Positions 7,785-17,214 of a DNA stretch of 64,000 bases are shown here, piece after piece. The translations under genes and the position numbers were made by a program. Below the pieces are notes generated by a model, which worked only from the letters and a program-made list of their open reading frames with translations, was not told the origin of the DNA and made no database searches. This stretch comes from Fimenecus sp045543095 (GTDB taxonomy: Bacteria > Bacillota > Clostridia > Oscillospirales > Acutalibacteraceae): NCBI GenBank assembly GCA_045543095.1, contig JAZQMC010000002.1:1-64000 (forward strand), given 5' to 3'. The first letter of the stretch is position 1. Each line of letters begins with the position of its first letter.

Positions 7785-9143
7785 ATGAAAATTATAATTG
7801 TAGGTGACGGTAAAGTCGGTGCTACACTCGTTGAGCATCTTTCAAATGAAGGTCACGATATTGTTGTTATTGACCGCAACCCAAAGGTTATTGAGCAGTT
7901 AGTAAACTCTTATGATGTTATGGGTATCTGCGGGAACGGTGCGAGCTATGAATTACAGCTTGAAGCGGGAGTTTCAGACTCTGATTTATTCATTGCTGCA
8001 ACGTCATCTGATGAACTTAACATTCTCTCTTGCCTTATGGCAAAAAGAGCGGGCACAAAGCACACAATCGCTCGAGTTCGTAACCCCGAATATTTAAAAC
8101 AAATCCCATTCTTCAAAGATGAATTGGGATTAAGTATGATTGTAAATCCCGAGTTTGACGCAGCTAACGAAATCGCAAAGGTCCTTCGTTTTCCCAACGC
8201 TATAAATATTGAAACCTTTTATCGCGGACTCGTTGACCTTGTTGAGCTTAAAATTGAGGCGGGCAATCCCCTTTGCGATATGCCCCTCACAGATATTTTC
8301 AATAAATTCGGCATCAAAATTCTTGTTTGTGCAGTTCAACGCAAAAATGAAGTCGTAATTCCACGCGGTGATTTTATTCTTAAAGCAGGTGATAAAATTC
8401 ACATTACTGCACCACGCGGTGTGCTTGTAAGCTTTATGAAGAAGTTGAAGATTTATAAGCATCGCACAAAGGATATTATGATTATCGGTGGCGGAAAAAT
8501 GGGCTATTACCTTGCCCGTCAGCTTTGCAGTACCGGTGGCTACAATGTAAAAATCATTGAAAACGATATGGACCGTTGCGAAAGGCTTTGTGAAATGTTG
8601 CCCGAGGCAAACATTGTTCACGGTGACGGTACAGACCGTGCAATTTTGCTTGAACAGGGACTTGACGGTCAGGATGCATTTGTCGCCCTTACCACCATTG
8701 ACGAAGAAAATATTATCTCTGCAATGTACGCTTCATCTCTCGGCATCAGCAAAACCGTTGCAAAGGTAAACCGCGTATCTTATCAGGTGCTTGAAAGCAT
8801 TGGTATGGACAGTGCATTCTCCTCAAAGGCTATTGCCGCAAACAGAATTATTGCTTATGTGCGTGCCCTTGAGAATTCGGGTGAAGAATCAAGCGTGCAA
8901 ACTCTTTACAAGCTTTTAGGCGGTCAGGTTGAAGCACTTGAATTCAAAATAAACACAGATTTCTGGGGCGTTGGTGTTCCTCTTAAGGATTTGAAAATCA
9001 AAAGCGAATCACTTATCACGTGTATAATCAGAAATCACAAGGTTATATTCCCCGGCGGTAATGACAGTATTGAATTAGGCGACAGCATTGTGGTTGTTAC
9101 AAAAAGCAACCATATAAGCAGTATTAACGAAATTTTTGAATAA
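7785..9143 (+). CDS. trkA: TrkA potassium uptake regulatory subunit
   Basis: 452 residues with two tandem RCK units, the classic long TrkA form. Each half begins with a Rossmann motif (GDGKVG at residue 7; GGGKMG near 231) ending with an acidic residue that binds NAD(H), and each is followed by a TrkA-C-like beta-rich region. It is a cytoplasmic ring that gates TrkH. ATG at 7785 has GAGGG upstream. trkH starts 11 bases after the stop, so they form an operon. Confidence 0.95.
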   Translation: MKIIIVGDGKVGATLVEHLSNEGHDIVVIDRNPKVIEQLVNSYDVMGICGNGASYELQLEAGVSDSDLFIAATSSDELNILSCLMAKRAGTKHTIARVRNPEYLKQIPFFKDELGLSMIVNPEFDAANEIAKVLRFPNAINIETFYRGLVDLVELKIEAGNPLCDMPLTDIFNKFGIKILVCAVQRKNEVVIPRGDFILKAGDKIHITAPRGVLVSFMKKLKIYKHRTKDIMIIGGGKMGYYLARQLCSTGGYNVKIIENDMDRCERLCEMLPEANIVHGDGTDRAILLEQGLDGQDAFVALTTIDEENIISAMYASSLGISKTVAKVNRVSYQVLESIGMDSAFSSKAIAANRIIAYVRALENSGEESSVQTLYKLLGGQVEALEFKINTDFWGVGVPLKDLKIKSESLITCIIRNHKVIFPGGNDSIELGDSIVVVTKSNHISSINEIFE

Positions 9144-9154
9144 GGCGAAAATAA

Positions 9155-10600
9155 ATGAATTATAAAATGGTATTAAAAACCGTAGGCAGACTTTTGTGGG
9201 CAGAAGCCGCACTCTTATGCTTACCGTTATTGGTTTCTTTATATTATAAAGAAAATCTTTTTCACATTTATTTAATAGTTATAGGTCTTTTGGCGGGTGC
9301 GGGTGCACTTATGAATTTACCCAAGCCTGAAAAACGAATAATTTACGCACGTGAAGGCTTTACAATCGTTTCGCTTTCTTGGATTTTGCTTTCATTATTC
9401 GGTGCATTACCATTTTGGTTTTCAGGTGAAATTCCGTCACTTGTTGATGCGATATTTGAAACCGTTTCGGGCTTCACCACAACGGGTGCAACAATACTCA
9501 AAGACATTGAGGTTATGTCAAAAAGTTTACTTTTCTGGCGTGCATTTACCCACTGGATTGGCGGTATGGGTGTACTTATGTTTGTTCTTGCGTTTCTTCC
9601 GCAAAAGGATATGCAATCAATGCATATAATGAGAGCTGAAGTACCCGGTCCGAGCGTCGGAAAGCTTGTTTCAAAAGCAACAGTAACTGCTCGTATTTTA
9701 TACATTATCTACACAGTTTTCACTTTGGCGGAAATAATTGCATTGCTTTGCTGTGATATGCCACTTTTTGACAGCGTTACAACTGCGTTCGCAACGGCGG
9801 GTACGGGCGGATTTTCAGTAAAGAATGCAAGTATTGCGGCATATAACAGCTTACCGATTGAAATAGTCTGCACATTCTTTATGCTTCTCTTCGGTATAAA
9901 CTTTAATCTGTTTTATCTTGTTATCATCAAGCAATTTAAGCGTGCTGTTAAAAGCGAGGAACTTTGGACTTATATCGGCATTGTTGCCGTTGCAGTAGGC
10001 ATTATCACTGTAGACATCTTACCTCTTGCAGATTCTTTCGGCAATGCTTTAAGACAAGCAGGCTTTCAGGTTGCTTCAATTATAACTACCACAGGCTTCG
10101 TAACTGCCGATTTTAATAATTGGCCAATACTTTCGCAGTTTGTTATAATTACTTTAATGTTTATCGGTGCTTGTTCCGGTTCAACGGGTGGCGGATTAAA
10201 AGTAGGAAGAATTATCATACTTGTCAAATCCGGAATTAGAGAATTAAAGCGTGCAATCAATCCAAGAAAAGTGCAATGTCTTCGTCTTGATAATGCCGTG
10301 CTTGATAAAGAAACCGTTTCAGCCACCGGTGTATATTTTATAGTATATATGATGGTAATTGCTGTTTCTATACTGTTGGTTTCGTTAAATAATCTTGATT
10401 TTACAACAACATTTTCTTCTGTTATAACCTGCATAAACAACGTAGGACCCGGCTTATCTGCAGTAGGACCCGTTGAGAATTTCAGTGATTTATCTGTATT
10501 GACAAAAATTGTTCTTGCAACTGATATGTTAATAGGAAGACTTGAGATTCTTCCAATGATAATACTTTTTATACCATCTACATGGAAAAAAAGCACTTGA
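9155..10600 (+). CDS. trkH: TrkH potassium transporter membrane subunit
   Basis: 481 residues, normal length. Repeated membrane-pore-membrane units are visible; the first selectivity loop reads TVSGFTTTGATI and later loops include TAGTGGFS, TTGFVTAD and NNVGPGLS. GACSGSTGGGLKVGRI is the conserved intracellular loop. Ions pass through the membrane pore and TrkA controls the gate. The stop codon lies inside the stem of the bidirectional terminator that follows. Confidence 0.95.
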   Translation: MNYKMVLKTVGRLLWAEAALLCLPLLVSLYYKENLFHIYLIVIGLLAGAGALMNLPKPEKRIIYAREGFTIVSLSWILLSLFGALPFWFSGEIPSLVDAIFETVSGFTTTGATILKDIEVMSKSLLFWRAFTHWIGGMGVLMFVLAFLPQKDMQSMHIMRAEVPGPSVGKLVSKATVTARILYIIYTVFTLAEIIALLCCDMPLFDSVTTAFATAGTGGFSVKNASIAAYNSLPIEIVCTFFMLLFGINFNLFYLVIIKQFKRAVKSEELWTYIGIVAVAVGIITVDILPLADSFGNALRQAGFQVASIITTTGFVTADFNNWPILSQFVIITLMFIGACSGSTGGGLKVGRIIILVKSGIRELKRAINPRKVQCLRLDNAVLDKETVSATGVYFIVYMMVIAVSILLVSLNNLDFTTTFSSVITCINNVGPGLSAVGPVENFSDLSVLTKIVLATDMLIGRLEILPMIILFIPSTWKKST

Positions 10601-10624
10601 GGGATTTACCTTCAAGTGCTTTAT
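10589..10624. terminator. Bidirectional terminator shared by trkAH and ktrAB
   Basis: AAAGCACTTGA pairs with TCAAGTGCTTT around a 9-base loop, flanked by A and T runs. The trkH TGA is part of the left arm; the ktrA stop is at 10629. Confidence 0.85.
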
Positions 10625-10628
10625 CTTT

Positions 10629-11279
10629 TTATCTCATTTTCTCAAGCTTATTACGATTTGCAACAACAATCAACTTCATTGTCGCTTCAAGAGGTTTAGC
10701 GGGGTCAATTTCTGTTGTAACGTCATTATCCTGCTGAATGGCAATTACATTTATTGAGTATTTTTTTCGCAAATTCAACTCTATCAGATTTTTACCTACC
10801 CAATCAGGCTTAACATCAAATTCTACCAATGAAATATTGCTTGTGAGCTCAAGAATATCCACAAAGCCGGAGCTTAATAAATTTTTAGCCAATCTTATTC
10901 CCGATTCATATTCAGGTAAAAGAACCTTATCCGCACCTACCTTGCTCAAAATTCTGCACTGCATTTCATTGGCACATTTTGTTATTACTGTTTTTACTCC
11001 AATATCCTTGCATAGGGTAGTTGCCATTACGCTTGTTTCAAGGTTGCTTGCCACAGCCACAATTGCTGTATCTATATTTGCCATACCCAGTTGTTCTATT
11101 GCATCTGCATCCGTTATATCTGCACATTTACAAATAGGGAACTCGCCTACCATATCATTGATAAGGTCTTCATCAGAATCAACTACGAGCACTTCAGCCC
11201 CATTTGCAACAAGCTCTTTTGCAACCGCATATCCGTATCTGCCCAAACCGAGAACTGCATAAGAATTATTCGTTTTCAT
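10629..11279 (-). CDS. ktrA: KtrA-type potassium channel gating subunit
   Basis: 216 residues with one RCK unit: Rossmann motif GLGRYG at residue 11, acidic VVDSDED at the end of strand two, then a TrkA-C domain (about 140-216). This single-RCK form is the KtrA/KtrC type; its octameric ring binds ATP/ADP, and the TrkA-C domain is a known c-di-AMP site in Firmicutes. AAGGAAC lies 5 bases before the ATG. It follows ktrB by 21 bases in the same operon. Confidence 0.9.
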   Translation of the reverse strand: MKTNNSYAVLGLGRYGYAVAKELVANGAEVLVVDSDEDLINDMVGEFPICKCADITDADAIEQLGMANIDTAIVAVASNLETSVMATTLCKDIGVKTVITKCANEMQCRILSKVGADKVLLPEYESGIRLAKNLLSSGFVDILELTSNISLVEFDVKPDWVGKNLIELNLRKKYSINVIAIQQDNDVTTEIDPAKPLEATMKLIVVANRNKLEKMR

Positions 11280-11300
11280 ATTGTTCCTTTCCTGAAAAAA

Positions 11301-12659
11301 TTAACCGACGCTAATTTCCTCATACGGTGTTTTAACCGTATTCCATTTTTCTTTTTTCACATTAAGCACAAGTGCCAGAGATATTGGTCCTACTCGCCCA
11401 AGATACATTGTAGCAATAATGATTATCTTACCCCAATTATTTAAAGTGGCAGTCAAATTACGTGTTAATCCCACAGTAGCAGTGGCACTTATCGTTTCAT
11501 ACAAAATGTCCACAAGAGATGCATCTGTAACCGTTGCAAGAAGAATTGTGGCTACCAACATAATTGTGAAAGACAAACTAAAAACTGCGATTGCCTTTTT
11601 AACTGCTCTTTGATGTATTGAACGATTAAAAGCAGTAATTTCATTCTTGTTTTTTATCATTGAAGATGCCGTAACCAACAGTACCGCGATTGTGACCGTC
11701 TTTATACCACCTGCTGTTCCCACGGGTGAACCGCCTATAAACATAAGTATCATCGAAACAATAGCCGAAGCATTTGTAAGATTTTCCTGTGGTACAGTTG
11801 CAAAGCCTGCAGTTCTTGTTGTTACTGATTGAAAAAATGACATCTGCAATTTATCAAAGAAGGACTGCTCGCCAAAGGTAAGCGGATTGTTATACTCAAG
11901 AATAAAAAAAGCAAACATTCCGCTTAAAATCAGCACCACGGTCATCCAAATTGCAATTTTACTGTGCAAAGTAAGTTTTTTTAAGCATTGATGCCTTTGT
12001 TCTTTGAAAAGAGTTGATACACGGATTAAGTCCCACCACACTACATAACCGATACCGCCGATTATAATCAACATACAGGTTGTTATATTGATTATTGGAT
12101 TTTGTGCGTAATTACACAAGCTGTTTTCCGCTATTACATCAATTCCCGCATTGCAAAAGGCAGAAACCGAATTGAAAATTGAAATCCAGATACCACGCAC
12201 GCCATATTCGGGCACAAAAACAGTCATATACAGTAAAGCACCAATTCCTTCTACAAGCATTGTGCCTGCTATTACTTTTTTCACAAACTTTACAAGACCT
12301 GAAAGGGTATTAAGATTGAATGCATCCTGAAGTAATAATCGGTCAGTTATTCCTATTTTCTTATGCAAGGCAATCATAAAACCCGAAACAACGGTAACTA
12401 TGCCCAATCCGCCCAGCTGTATAAGGCACAATATTACTGCTTGGCCGAAAACGCTCCAGGTAGTAACCGTAGGCAAAGTTACAAGTCCTGTTACACAGGT
12501 TGCAGTTGTAGCGGTAAATAGAGCATCCAAATATGACACTTTTATTCCATCAACAGCACTTATGGGCAAGAAAAGAAGAATGCTTCCCACCAAAATTACT
12601 GTCAGAAAGCTAAGCATTATAATTTGCGTTGTAGATAATTTAATACGCTTTTTCTTCAT
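11301..12659 (-). CDS. ktrB: KtrB-type potassium channel membrane subunit
   Basis: 452 residues of the TrkH/KtrB superfamily with four membrane-pore-membrane units. Filter-like loops include TATCVTGLVT, SAFCNAGID, TRTAGFAT and ATVGLTRN; GGSPVGTAGGIKTVT is the conserved intracellular loop. LIQLGGLGIVT is typical of KtrB. First gene of the ktrBA pair. It is divergent from alr with about 140 AT-rich bases between. Confidence 0.92.
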   Translation of the reverse strand: MKKKRIKLSTTQIIMLSFLTVILVGSILLFLPISAVDGIKVSYLDALFTATTATCVTGLVTLPTVTTWSVFGQAVILCLIQLGGLGIVTVVSGFMIALHKKIGITDRLLLQDAFNLNTLSGLVKFVKKVIAGTMLVEGIGALLYMTVFVPEYGVRGIWISIFNSVSAFCNAGIDVIAENSLCNYAQNPIINITTCMLIIIGGIGYVVWWDLIRVSTLFKEQRHQCLKKLTLHSKIAIWMTVVLILSGMFAFFILEYNNPLTFGEQSFFDKLQMSFFQSVTTRTAGFATVPQENLTNASAIVSMILMFIGGSPVGTAGGIKTVTIAVLLVTASSMIKNKNEITAFNRSIHQRAVKKAIAVFSLSFTIMLVATILLATVTDASLVDILYETISATATVGLTRNLTATLNNWGKIIIIATMYLGRVGPISLALVLNVKKEKWNTVKTPYEEISVG

Positions 12660-12696
12660 AAAATAAAATTCCTAATAGTAATAATTTGTTTTTCAC

Positions 12697-12725
12697 TTGT
12701 TTTTGTAATATTTTTCTATTATAAT
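12697..12725 (+). promoter_or_regulatory. Possible alr promoter
   Basis: TTGTTT (12697-12702), 17-base spacer, TATAAT (12720-12725), about 77 bases before the alr ATG. Confidence 0.45.
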
Positions 12726-12802
12726 ATTGGCAGAATTGATTATAGCATAAAAATACTTTTATAGCAATAAAATTAGTTATTAAATAAATATGAGGAATAA
12801 TT

Positions 12803-13936
12803 ATGTTACCAAAAAGAGTTTATGCAAAAGTAAATCTCGACAACATACAAAAGAATATTGAAAAATTAAAGGCAAAACTGCCCGAAAACACCAAAATTAT
12901 GGGTATTGTTAAAGCCAATGCTTACGGTCACGGTTCAATTCACGTCACAAAATTCCTTGAAGAAATCGGAATATCCCGTTTTGGTGTTGCATCTGTTGAC
13001 GAAGCACTTGAACTTAAATACAACGGTGTTTGCGGTTCAATTCTTGTCTTGGGAGAGCTTTTTAAAGAAAATGCCCCCCGAGCCATTGCAAATGGTGTTG
13101 AATGTACCGTTGCAAATCTTGAAACCGCAAAAAATCTTTCTGCAGTTGCAGTTGCAAGCGGTAAAACCGCGAAAATACATATCAAAATCGACACAGGAAT
13201 GGGCAGAATCGGTTTTCAGACAAATGAAGAAAGCCTTGCAGAAATAAAAGAAATTCTAACACTGCCCGGCATTGAAGTTGTAGCTATGTTCACACATTTT
13301 GCCTGTGCCGACAGTAGTGATAAAACCTCTGCCGAAAAACAAAGAGAGAATTTCATAGATTTCACCGACAAGCTTATTGTAGAGGGCTATAATTTTAAAC
13401 GTCATTTCTGCAACAGTGCCGCTTCAATGGAATTGAATGGTGATTGCGGTGACATTCTTCGTTGCGGAATTATGATGTACGGGCTTTATCCCTCAGACGA
13501 AATGAGCCACGAATTCCCGCTTTTGCCCGCAATGGAGCTCAAGAGCAGTATTTCATTTATTAAAGATGTTGATAAGGACTTTGCAGTCAGCTATGGCTCA
13601 ACCTTTGTGACAAGCGGTAAAACAAAAATAGCCACTGTACCCGTAGGGTATGCGGACGGCTATCCCAGATATTTGTCAAACAAAGGCGAAGTTATTGTAA
13701 AAGGTGTTCGTTGTAAAATCTTGGGCAGAATTTGTATGGACCAATTTATGATTGATGTAACAGATGTGCCCGATGCAATGGTTGGCGACGAGGTAACACT
13801 TATAGGTGTTGACGGCAACGAGGTAATCACCGTTGAAGATTTATCAGACCCCGAATATCGTTTCAATTATGAATTCTGTTGTCTGATTAACAAACGAGTT
13901 CCAAGAATATATGTAAGAAACGGTAAAATAGTATAA
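12803..13936 (+). CDS. alr: Alanine racemase
   Basis: 377 residues, standard length. It makes D-alanine for peptidoglycan using PLP. The PLP lysine is K37 in VKANAYGHG; HFCNSAA and CGIMMYGLYP are phosphate- and substrate-binding regions; FAVSYGSTF contains the second catalytic tyrosine; EFCCLINKRVPRIY closes the beta domain. GAGGAA precedes the ATG. Monocistronic, ending in a strong terminator. Confidence 0.95.
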   Translation: MLPKRVYAKVNLDNIQKNIEKLKAKLPENTKIMGIVKANAYGHGSIHVTKFLEEIGISRFGVASVDEALELKYNGVCGSILVLGELFKENAPRAIANGVECTVANLETAKNLSAVAVASGKTAKIHIKIDTGMGRIGFQTNEESLAEIKEILTLPGIEVVAMFTHFACADSSDKTSAEKQRENFIDFTDKLIVEGYNFKRHFCNSAASMELNGDCGDILRCGIMMYGLYPSDEMSHEFPLLPAMELKSSISFIKDVDKDFAVSYGSTFVTSGKTKIATVPVGYADGYPRYLSNKGEVIVKGVRCKILGRICMDQFMIDVTDVPDAMVGDEVTLIGVDGNEVITVEDLSDPEYRFNYEFCCLINKRVPRIYVRNGKIV

Positions 13937-13938
13937 AG

Positions 13939-13970
13939 AAAAGGACTAAACTTTGAGTTTAGTCCTTTTT
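13939..13970. terminator. Terminator after alr
   Basis: AAAGGACTAAACT pairs with AGTTTAGTCCTTT around TTG, followed by T5. The stop of the opposite gene starts at its edge. Confidence 0.85.
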
Positions 13971-14323
13971 CATTCTTCCATTAACTTTTTCATTTCTTCA
14001 GCAGAAATTTTTATATATCTTTCATCCGCATATAATGTTGTGGTTGTGTCTTCAAGTTTACTGATGAGTTTTTGTGTATCAATATCAAAGTTAAGAGCTT
14101 CTTTGGGGTCATCCTGCGAGTTCTTAGCAATGCAGATAAACTCACCTGTTTCCCAATTCATATCAAAACAACTTGATATTGTTGTAACATCTGATATGTC
14201 AAGAAAATCTTCTTGATTATCTATTATTTTTTCATATAAGAATTCAAAAATAGCATCTTTACTGATTTTGATAACTCGATATTCACCGTTAGGAATTGTC
14301 TTATTTTCTTTTTTCTTGAACAT
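13970..14323 (-). CDS. Hypothetical cytoplasmic protein
   Basis: 117 residues, acidic after a lysine-rich start (MFKKKENK), no signal or membrane segment. It reads as an alternating alpha/beta small domain with no motif I recognise; one Cys and several acidic patches are the only notable features. ATG 14323 is preceded by GAGGTAAA. It converges on alr. A normal expressed gene by its ribosome-binding site and codon pattern; function unknown. Confidence 0.6.
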   Translation of the reverse strand: MFKKKENKTIPNGEYRVIKISKDAIFEFLYEKIIDNQEDFLDISDVTTISSCFDMNWETGEFICIAKNSQDDPKEALNFDIDTQKLISKLEDTTTTLYADERYIKISAEEMKKLMEE

Positions 14324-14345
14324 ATTTTACCTCATTAATAAAAAA

Positions 14346-14400
14346 GTGGAGGAATCCCTCCACCACCTGCGGTGGTCCCCCTCCCTTTGACAAGGGAGGC
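14346..14400. repeat. CCTCC-rich palindromic repeat, copy 1
   Basis: Three hairpins in succession: GTGGAGG/CCTCCAC, ACCACC-TGC-GGTGGT (triloop; GCA on the other strand) and CCTCCCTTTGACAAGGGAGG. The same modules in another order occur at 36612-36723. Confidence 0.75.
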
Positions 14401-14424
14401 AAAAGCCCCCGTCATACTGTATAT

Positions 14425-14919
14425 TTACATCTGAAAAATTCCGTATGTAAGACCCGACATAATAAAGCCTGCAATGAGCACACCGAGTGCGATAATCGGT
14501 AATGCTCGCTTAAATCGAATGTCAAGAAGAGCCGCCATCAATGCACCTGTCCAACCGCCTGTGCCTGGAAGCGGAATTGCAACAAAAAGAAGCAGTCCCC
14601 ATGATTTATATTTCAAGACCTTATCTTTGTTCTTTTCTGTTTTCGCCTCAAGCTTTTCAATGAATTTTGCAAACAACTTGAAACGGCGAAGAAAATCGAA
14701 AATCTTTCTTATGAAAAGAATAATAAACGGAATCGGCAGCATATTACCGAGATAGCAGATTAAAAATGCCTTGATAAACGGAATTTCCATAAGACGAGCC
14801 GCAATCATACCACCACGGCATTCAAGTATGGGGCAAAGTGAAATTACAAAAGCCACCAATTCCTCAGGAATTTTATCCTGCAAAAAGGTCATTATTGCAT
14901 CAACAATTTGTTCAACCAT
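14425..14919 (-). CDS. COG2426 small membrane protein (putative small multidrug export family)
   Basis: 164 residues with about four membrane segments and a charged central loop (KLFAKFIEKLEAKTEKNKDK). Family signatures are the CPILECRGG motif near residue 30 and IPLPGTGGWTGAL near 115. Members are annotated as small multi-drug export proteins, but transport has rarely been shown, so the role is open. The ATG overlaps the stop of the upstream Nudix gene by 8 bases, indicating translational coupling. Confidence 0.8.
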   Translation of the reverse strand: MVEQIVDAIMTFLQDKIPEELVAFVISLCPILECRGGMIAARLMEIPFIKAFLICYLGNMLPIPFIILFIRKIFDFLRRFKLFAKFIEKLEAKTEKNKDKVLKYKSWGLLLFVAIPLPGTGGWTGALMAALLDIRFKRALPIIALGVLIAGFIMSGLTYGIFQM

Positions 14920-15655
14920 TAGCCATTACCCCTGTTCTTATTAGATATTCATTAGCTTTTCTCAACAACACTTTATCGTTGGGGAATTTGAGCGAATTCA
15001 TCGCCTTGTCAAATTTCAACCAAAGATATTCTTCAATTTCTTCACGCTGAATAGTGGTTGTTGTGTCATCAGTAGTTGCAAGAAAGATAATAACCTTTTT
15101 CTCAATTCTGCCCTGAATTGAATACTCTGACTTAAATCTGAAATCTGGCATAAAACGAATTCTAATTCCCGCCTCTTCAAGCACCTCGCGGTAAGCGGTT
15201 TCTTTTTCGTTTTCGCCACGCTCCATGTGACCTTTGGGGAAGCCCCAATTAAGACTTCTTTTGTTTTTGATGAGAAGGAAACGCACTTCGCCGTTGATTA
15301 TGCGATAAACAATAGCACCGCAAGAGGATTCATAAAGGCAATTAAGCTCATAAGTGCCCGACTTTTCTGCAAAAGCGATTGCATCTTCAATCTGATGAAC
15401 GATAAATCTTTTACTTTTCGGTGCAACCACCAAATAGATTCCGCCCATATTTTTTCTTTTAATTACTGCGATTACACGGCCCTCAAAAACTCTGACTCTG
15501 TGTGTAACGCCCATTACATAAGCACCCTTGACAGGTGAATGGAGGTCAAGCCCACTCTCAACCGTTCCAAAATTCAATTCGTATGTGAAGTTTTTTTCAC
15601 TGTCAACGGAGTGCATCGGGTCCGTTATTCTGACCCGTACATATTTACCTAACAC
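14912..15655 (-). CDS. Fusion of an inorganic-pyrophosphatase-like domain and a Nudix hydrolase
   Basis: 247 residues. Residues 1-90 (MLGKYVRVRITDPMHSVD..., AYVMGVTHRVRVFEGRVIAV, YLVVAPKSKRF) resemble the small pyrophosphatase-like proteins of Clostridia. Residues 108-235 are a Nudix domain of the Ap4A-hydrolase type: CGAIVYR, NWGFPKGHME, then the Nudix box from G140 (GHMERGE, REVLEEAGI), which binds divalent metal. The Nudix half probably hydrolyses a nucleoside polyphosphate; whether the N-terminal half is catalytic is unclear. Operon with the COG2426 gene. Confidence 0.8.
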   Translation of the reverse strand: MLGKYVRVRITDPMHSVDSEKNFTYELNFGTVESGLDLHSPVKGAYVMGVTHRVRVFEGRVIAVIKRKNMGGIYLVVAPKSKRFIVHQIEDAIAFAEKSGTYELNCLYESSCGAIVYRIINGEVRFLLIKNKRSLNWGFPKGHMERGENEKETAYREVLEEAGIRIRFMPDFRFKSEYSIQGRIEKKVIIFLATTDDTTTTIQREEIEEYLWLKFDKAMNSLKFPNDKVLLRKANEYLIRTGVMANG

Positions 15656-15879
15656 ATGTATCGACTCCCGAAAAATTAAATTTATAAAGATTTACTTTAC
15701 AAATTCGTCTTAAACTGTTTATCATTATACATTTTTTCTTTAAAAGTTTCAAGTGCTATAATATTTATTCTTTAAAAATCTTTTAACAACCTGATTTTTT
15801 ATCATAAAATGATTGAGATTTTTTAAGTTATGTTGTAAAATAACAATATATTGTATTTTAAAAAAGAGAGGTGTACAAA

Positions 15880-17184
15880 TTGGCTGATAACCGTTTTACA
15901 AATTTTGACCGCGATTTTGAAGATATTTTCAGTAATTCTTCTTCGGACAACCAATTTGAAGATATTTACAGCAATTCTGCTGACCAACATAAATATGAAG
16001 ATATTTCGTCTTTTTCTGACAATAATGATGTAAAATCTTCTCACAAATCTTATGAGGATTATTTTAACGATGATTTTACTGTCAAATACAACAGTGCCGT
16101 TCAGAACCGTCGCCGTCAGGAAATTTCTTATGAAGATGTAAGTCAGGTTTTTGAAAGTGTATCATCTGAAAATGAACCCCGAAAGAAAAGGAAAAAAAGA
16201 CACCCTGTAAGAAACACTTTTATCATTCTTCTCTGCCTTGTGATTGCAGGCGTTTCCTGTTTAGGTTTTTACGGGTATCAGACAGTTGATAAAATCCTTT
16301 CATCTTTTAATACGGACGAGCCGTTACAAGAAAATCAATATATTGATTCATCTGAACTTTACAGCGACCCCAACCAGACAAATATCTTGTTAATCGGTAT
16401 TGATGCCCGCAAAGCAGATGACGATTCCCGTTCTGACACAATGATGCTTTTAACCATTGATAATACAAACGGTCAGATTAAGCTCACATCATTCTTACGC
16501 GACTCCTATGTTGAGATTGCGGGCAAGAATTGGAATGAAAAACTTAACGCGGCATATTTCCGCGGTGGTGTGCAGATGCTTGTTGATACACTTGAGCTCA
16601 ATTTCAAGGTGGATATTCCCTACTATATGCTTGTAAATTTTGAGATTTTCACAACAATCGTTGATGAATTGGGCGGTATCACCGTAGATGTTACCGAGCG
16701 TGAAAGCGAATATGTAAAGACCTCTAAAAAACCTAATATTCCTGTTGAAATACCTGCCGGCGAAGATGTGCTTTTAAACGGCGAGCAGGCTCTTTGGTAT
16801 GCAAGAATCCGCAAGCTTGACTCTGACTTTATGCGTACAAAACGTCAACGCAAGGTAATTACAGCAATGGTTGAAAAGGCGTTGCAAACTGAAATTGGTG
16901 ACCTTATCACTCTTGCCGAAACAGTTGCACCCCTTGTTAAAACAAATCTTACATCTGACCAGATTTTTGATTTGGGTCTTGGTGCACTTAAAGATAAGGC
17001 TTATTCCTATGACATTGTTCAGCATCAAGTGCCCGCAGACGGAACTTGGTCAAGCCGTAACATTTCAAATGTCGGTTCAAGTCTTGTAATGGATATGGAT
17101 GAAAATATAGAGCTTCTTCACTCTTTCCTCTCTGAAAAGCAAGAGGTTGAGAAAAAAGAAGAACCAAGCAAAACTACAGAATAA
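15880..17184 (+). CDS. LytR-CpsA-Psr (LCP) family cell-wall ligase
   Basis: 434 residues. TTG 15880 is preferred over GTG 15871 because AGAGAGG lies 8 bases before it. A cytoplasmic N-terminus of about 105 residues carries imperfect repeats around FEDIFSN, FEDIYSN, YEDISSF, YEDYFND and YEDVSQV. After a basic stretch (RKKRKKRHP) comes one membrane helix (about 110-130), then an extracellular LCP domain with ILLIGIDAR, DTMMLLTI, SFLRDSYV, GGITVDV and RKLDSDFMRTKRQR, which bind the polyprenyl-phosphate substrate. LCP enzymes attach anionic polymers to peptidoglycan. GH51 follows after 30 bases. Confidence 0.92.
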   Translation: MADNRFTNFDRDFEDIFSNSSSDNQFEDIYSNSADQHKYEDISSFSDNNDVKSSHKSYEDYFNDDFTVKYNSAVQNRRRQEISYEDVSQVFESVSSENEPRKKRKKRHPVRNTFIILLCLVIAGVSCLGFYGYQTVDKILSSFNTDEPLQENQYIDSSELYSDPNQTNILLIGIDARKADDDSRSDTMMLLTIDNTNGQIKLTSFLRDSYVEIAGKNWNEKLNAAYFRGGVQMLVDTLELNFKVDIPYYMLVNFEIFTTIVDELGGITVDVTERESEYVKTSKKPNIPVEIPAGEDVLLNGEQALWYARIRKLDSDFMRTKRQRKVITAMVEKALQTEIGDLITLAETVAPLVKTNLTSDQIFDLGLGALKDKAYSYDIVQHQVPADGTWSSRNISNVGSSLVMDMDENIELLHSFLSEKQEVEKKEEPSKTTE

Positions 17185-17214
17185 AAAAACAAAACCTTTG
17201 GGGAGGTTTATATT

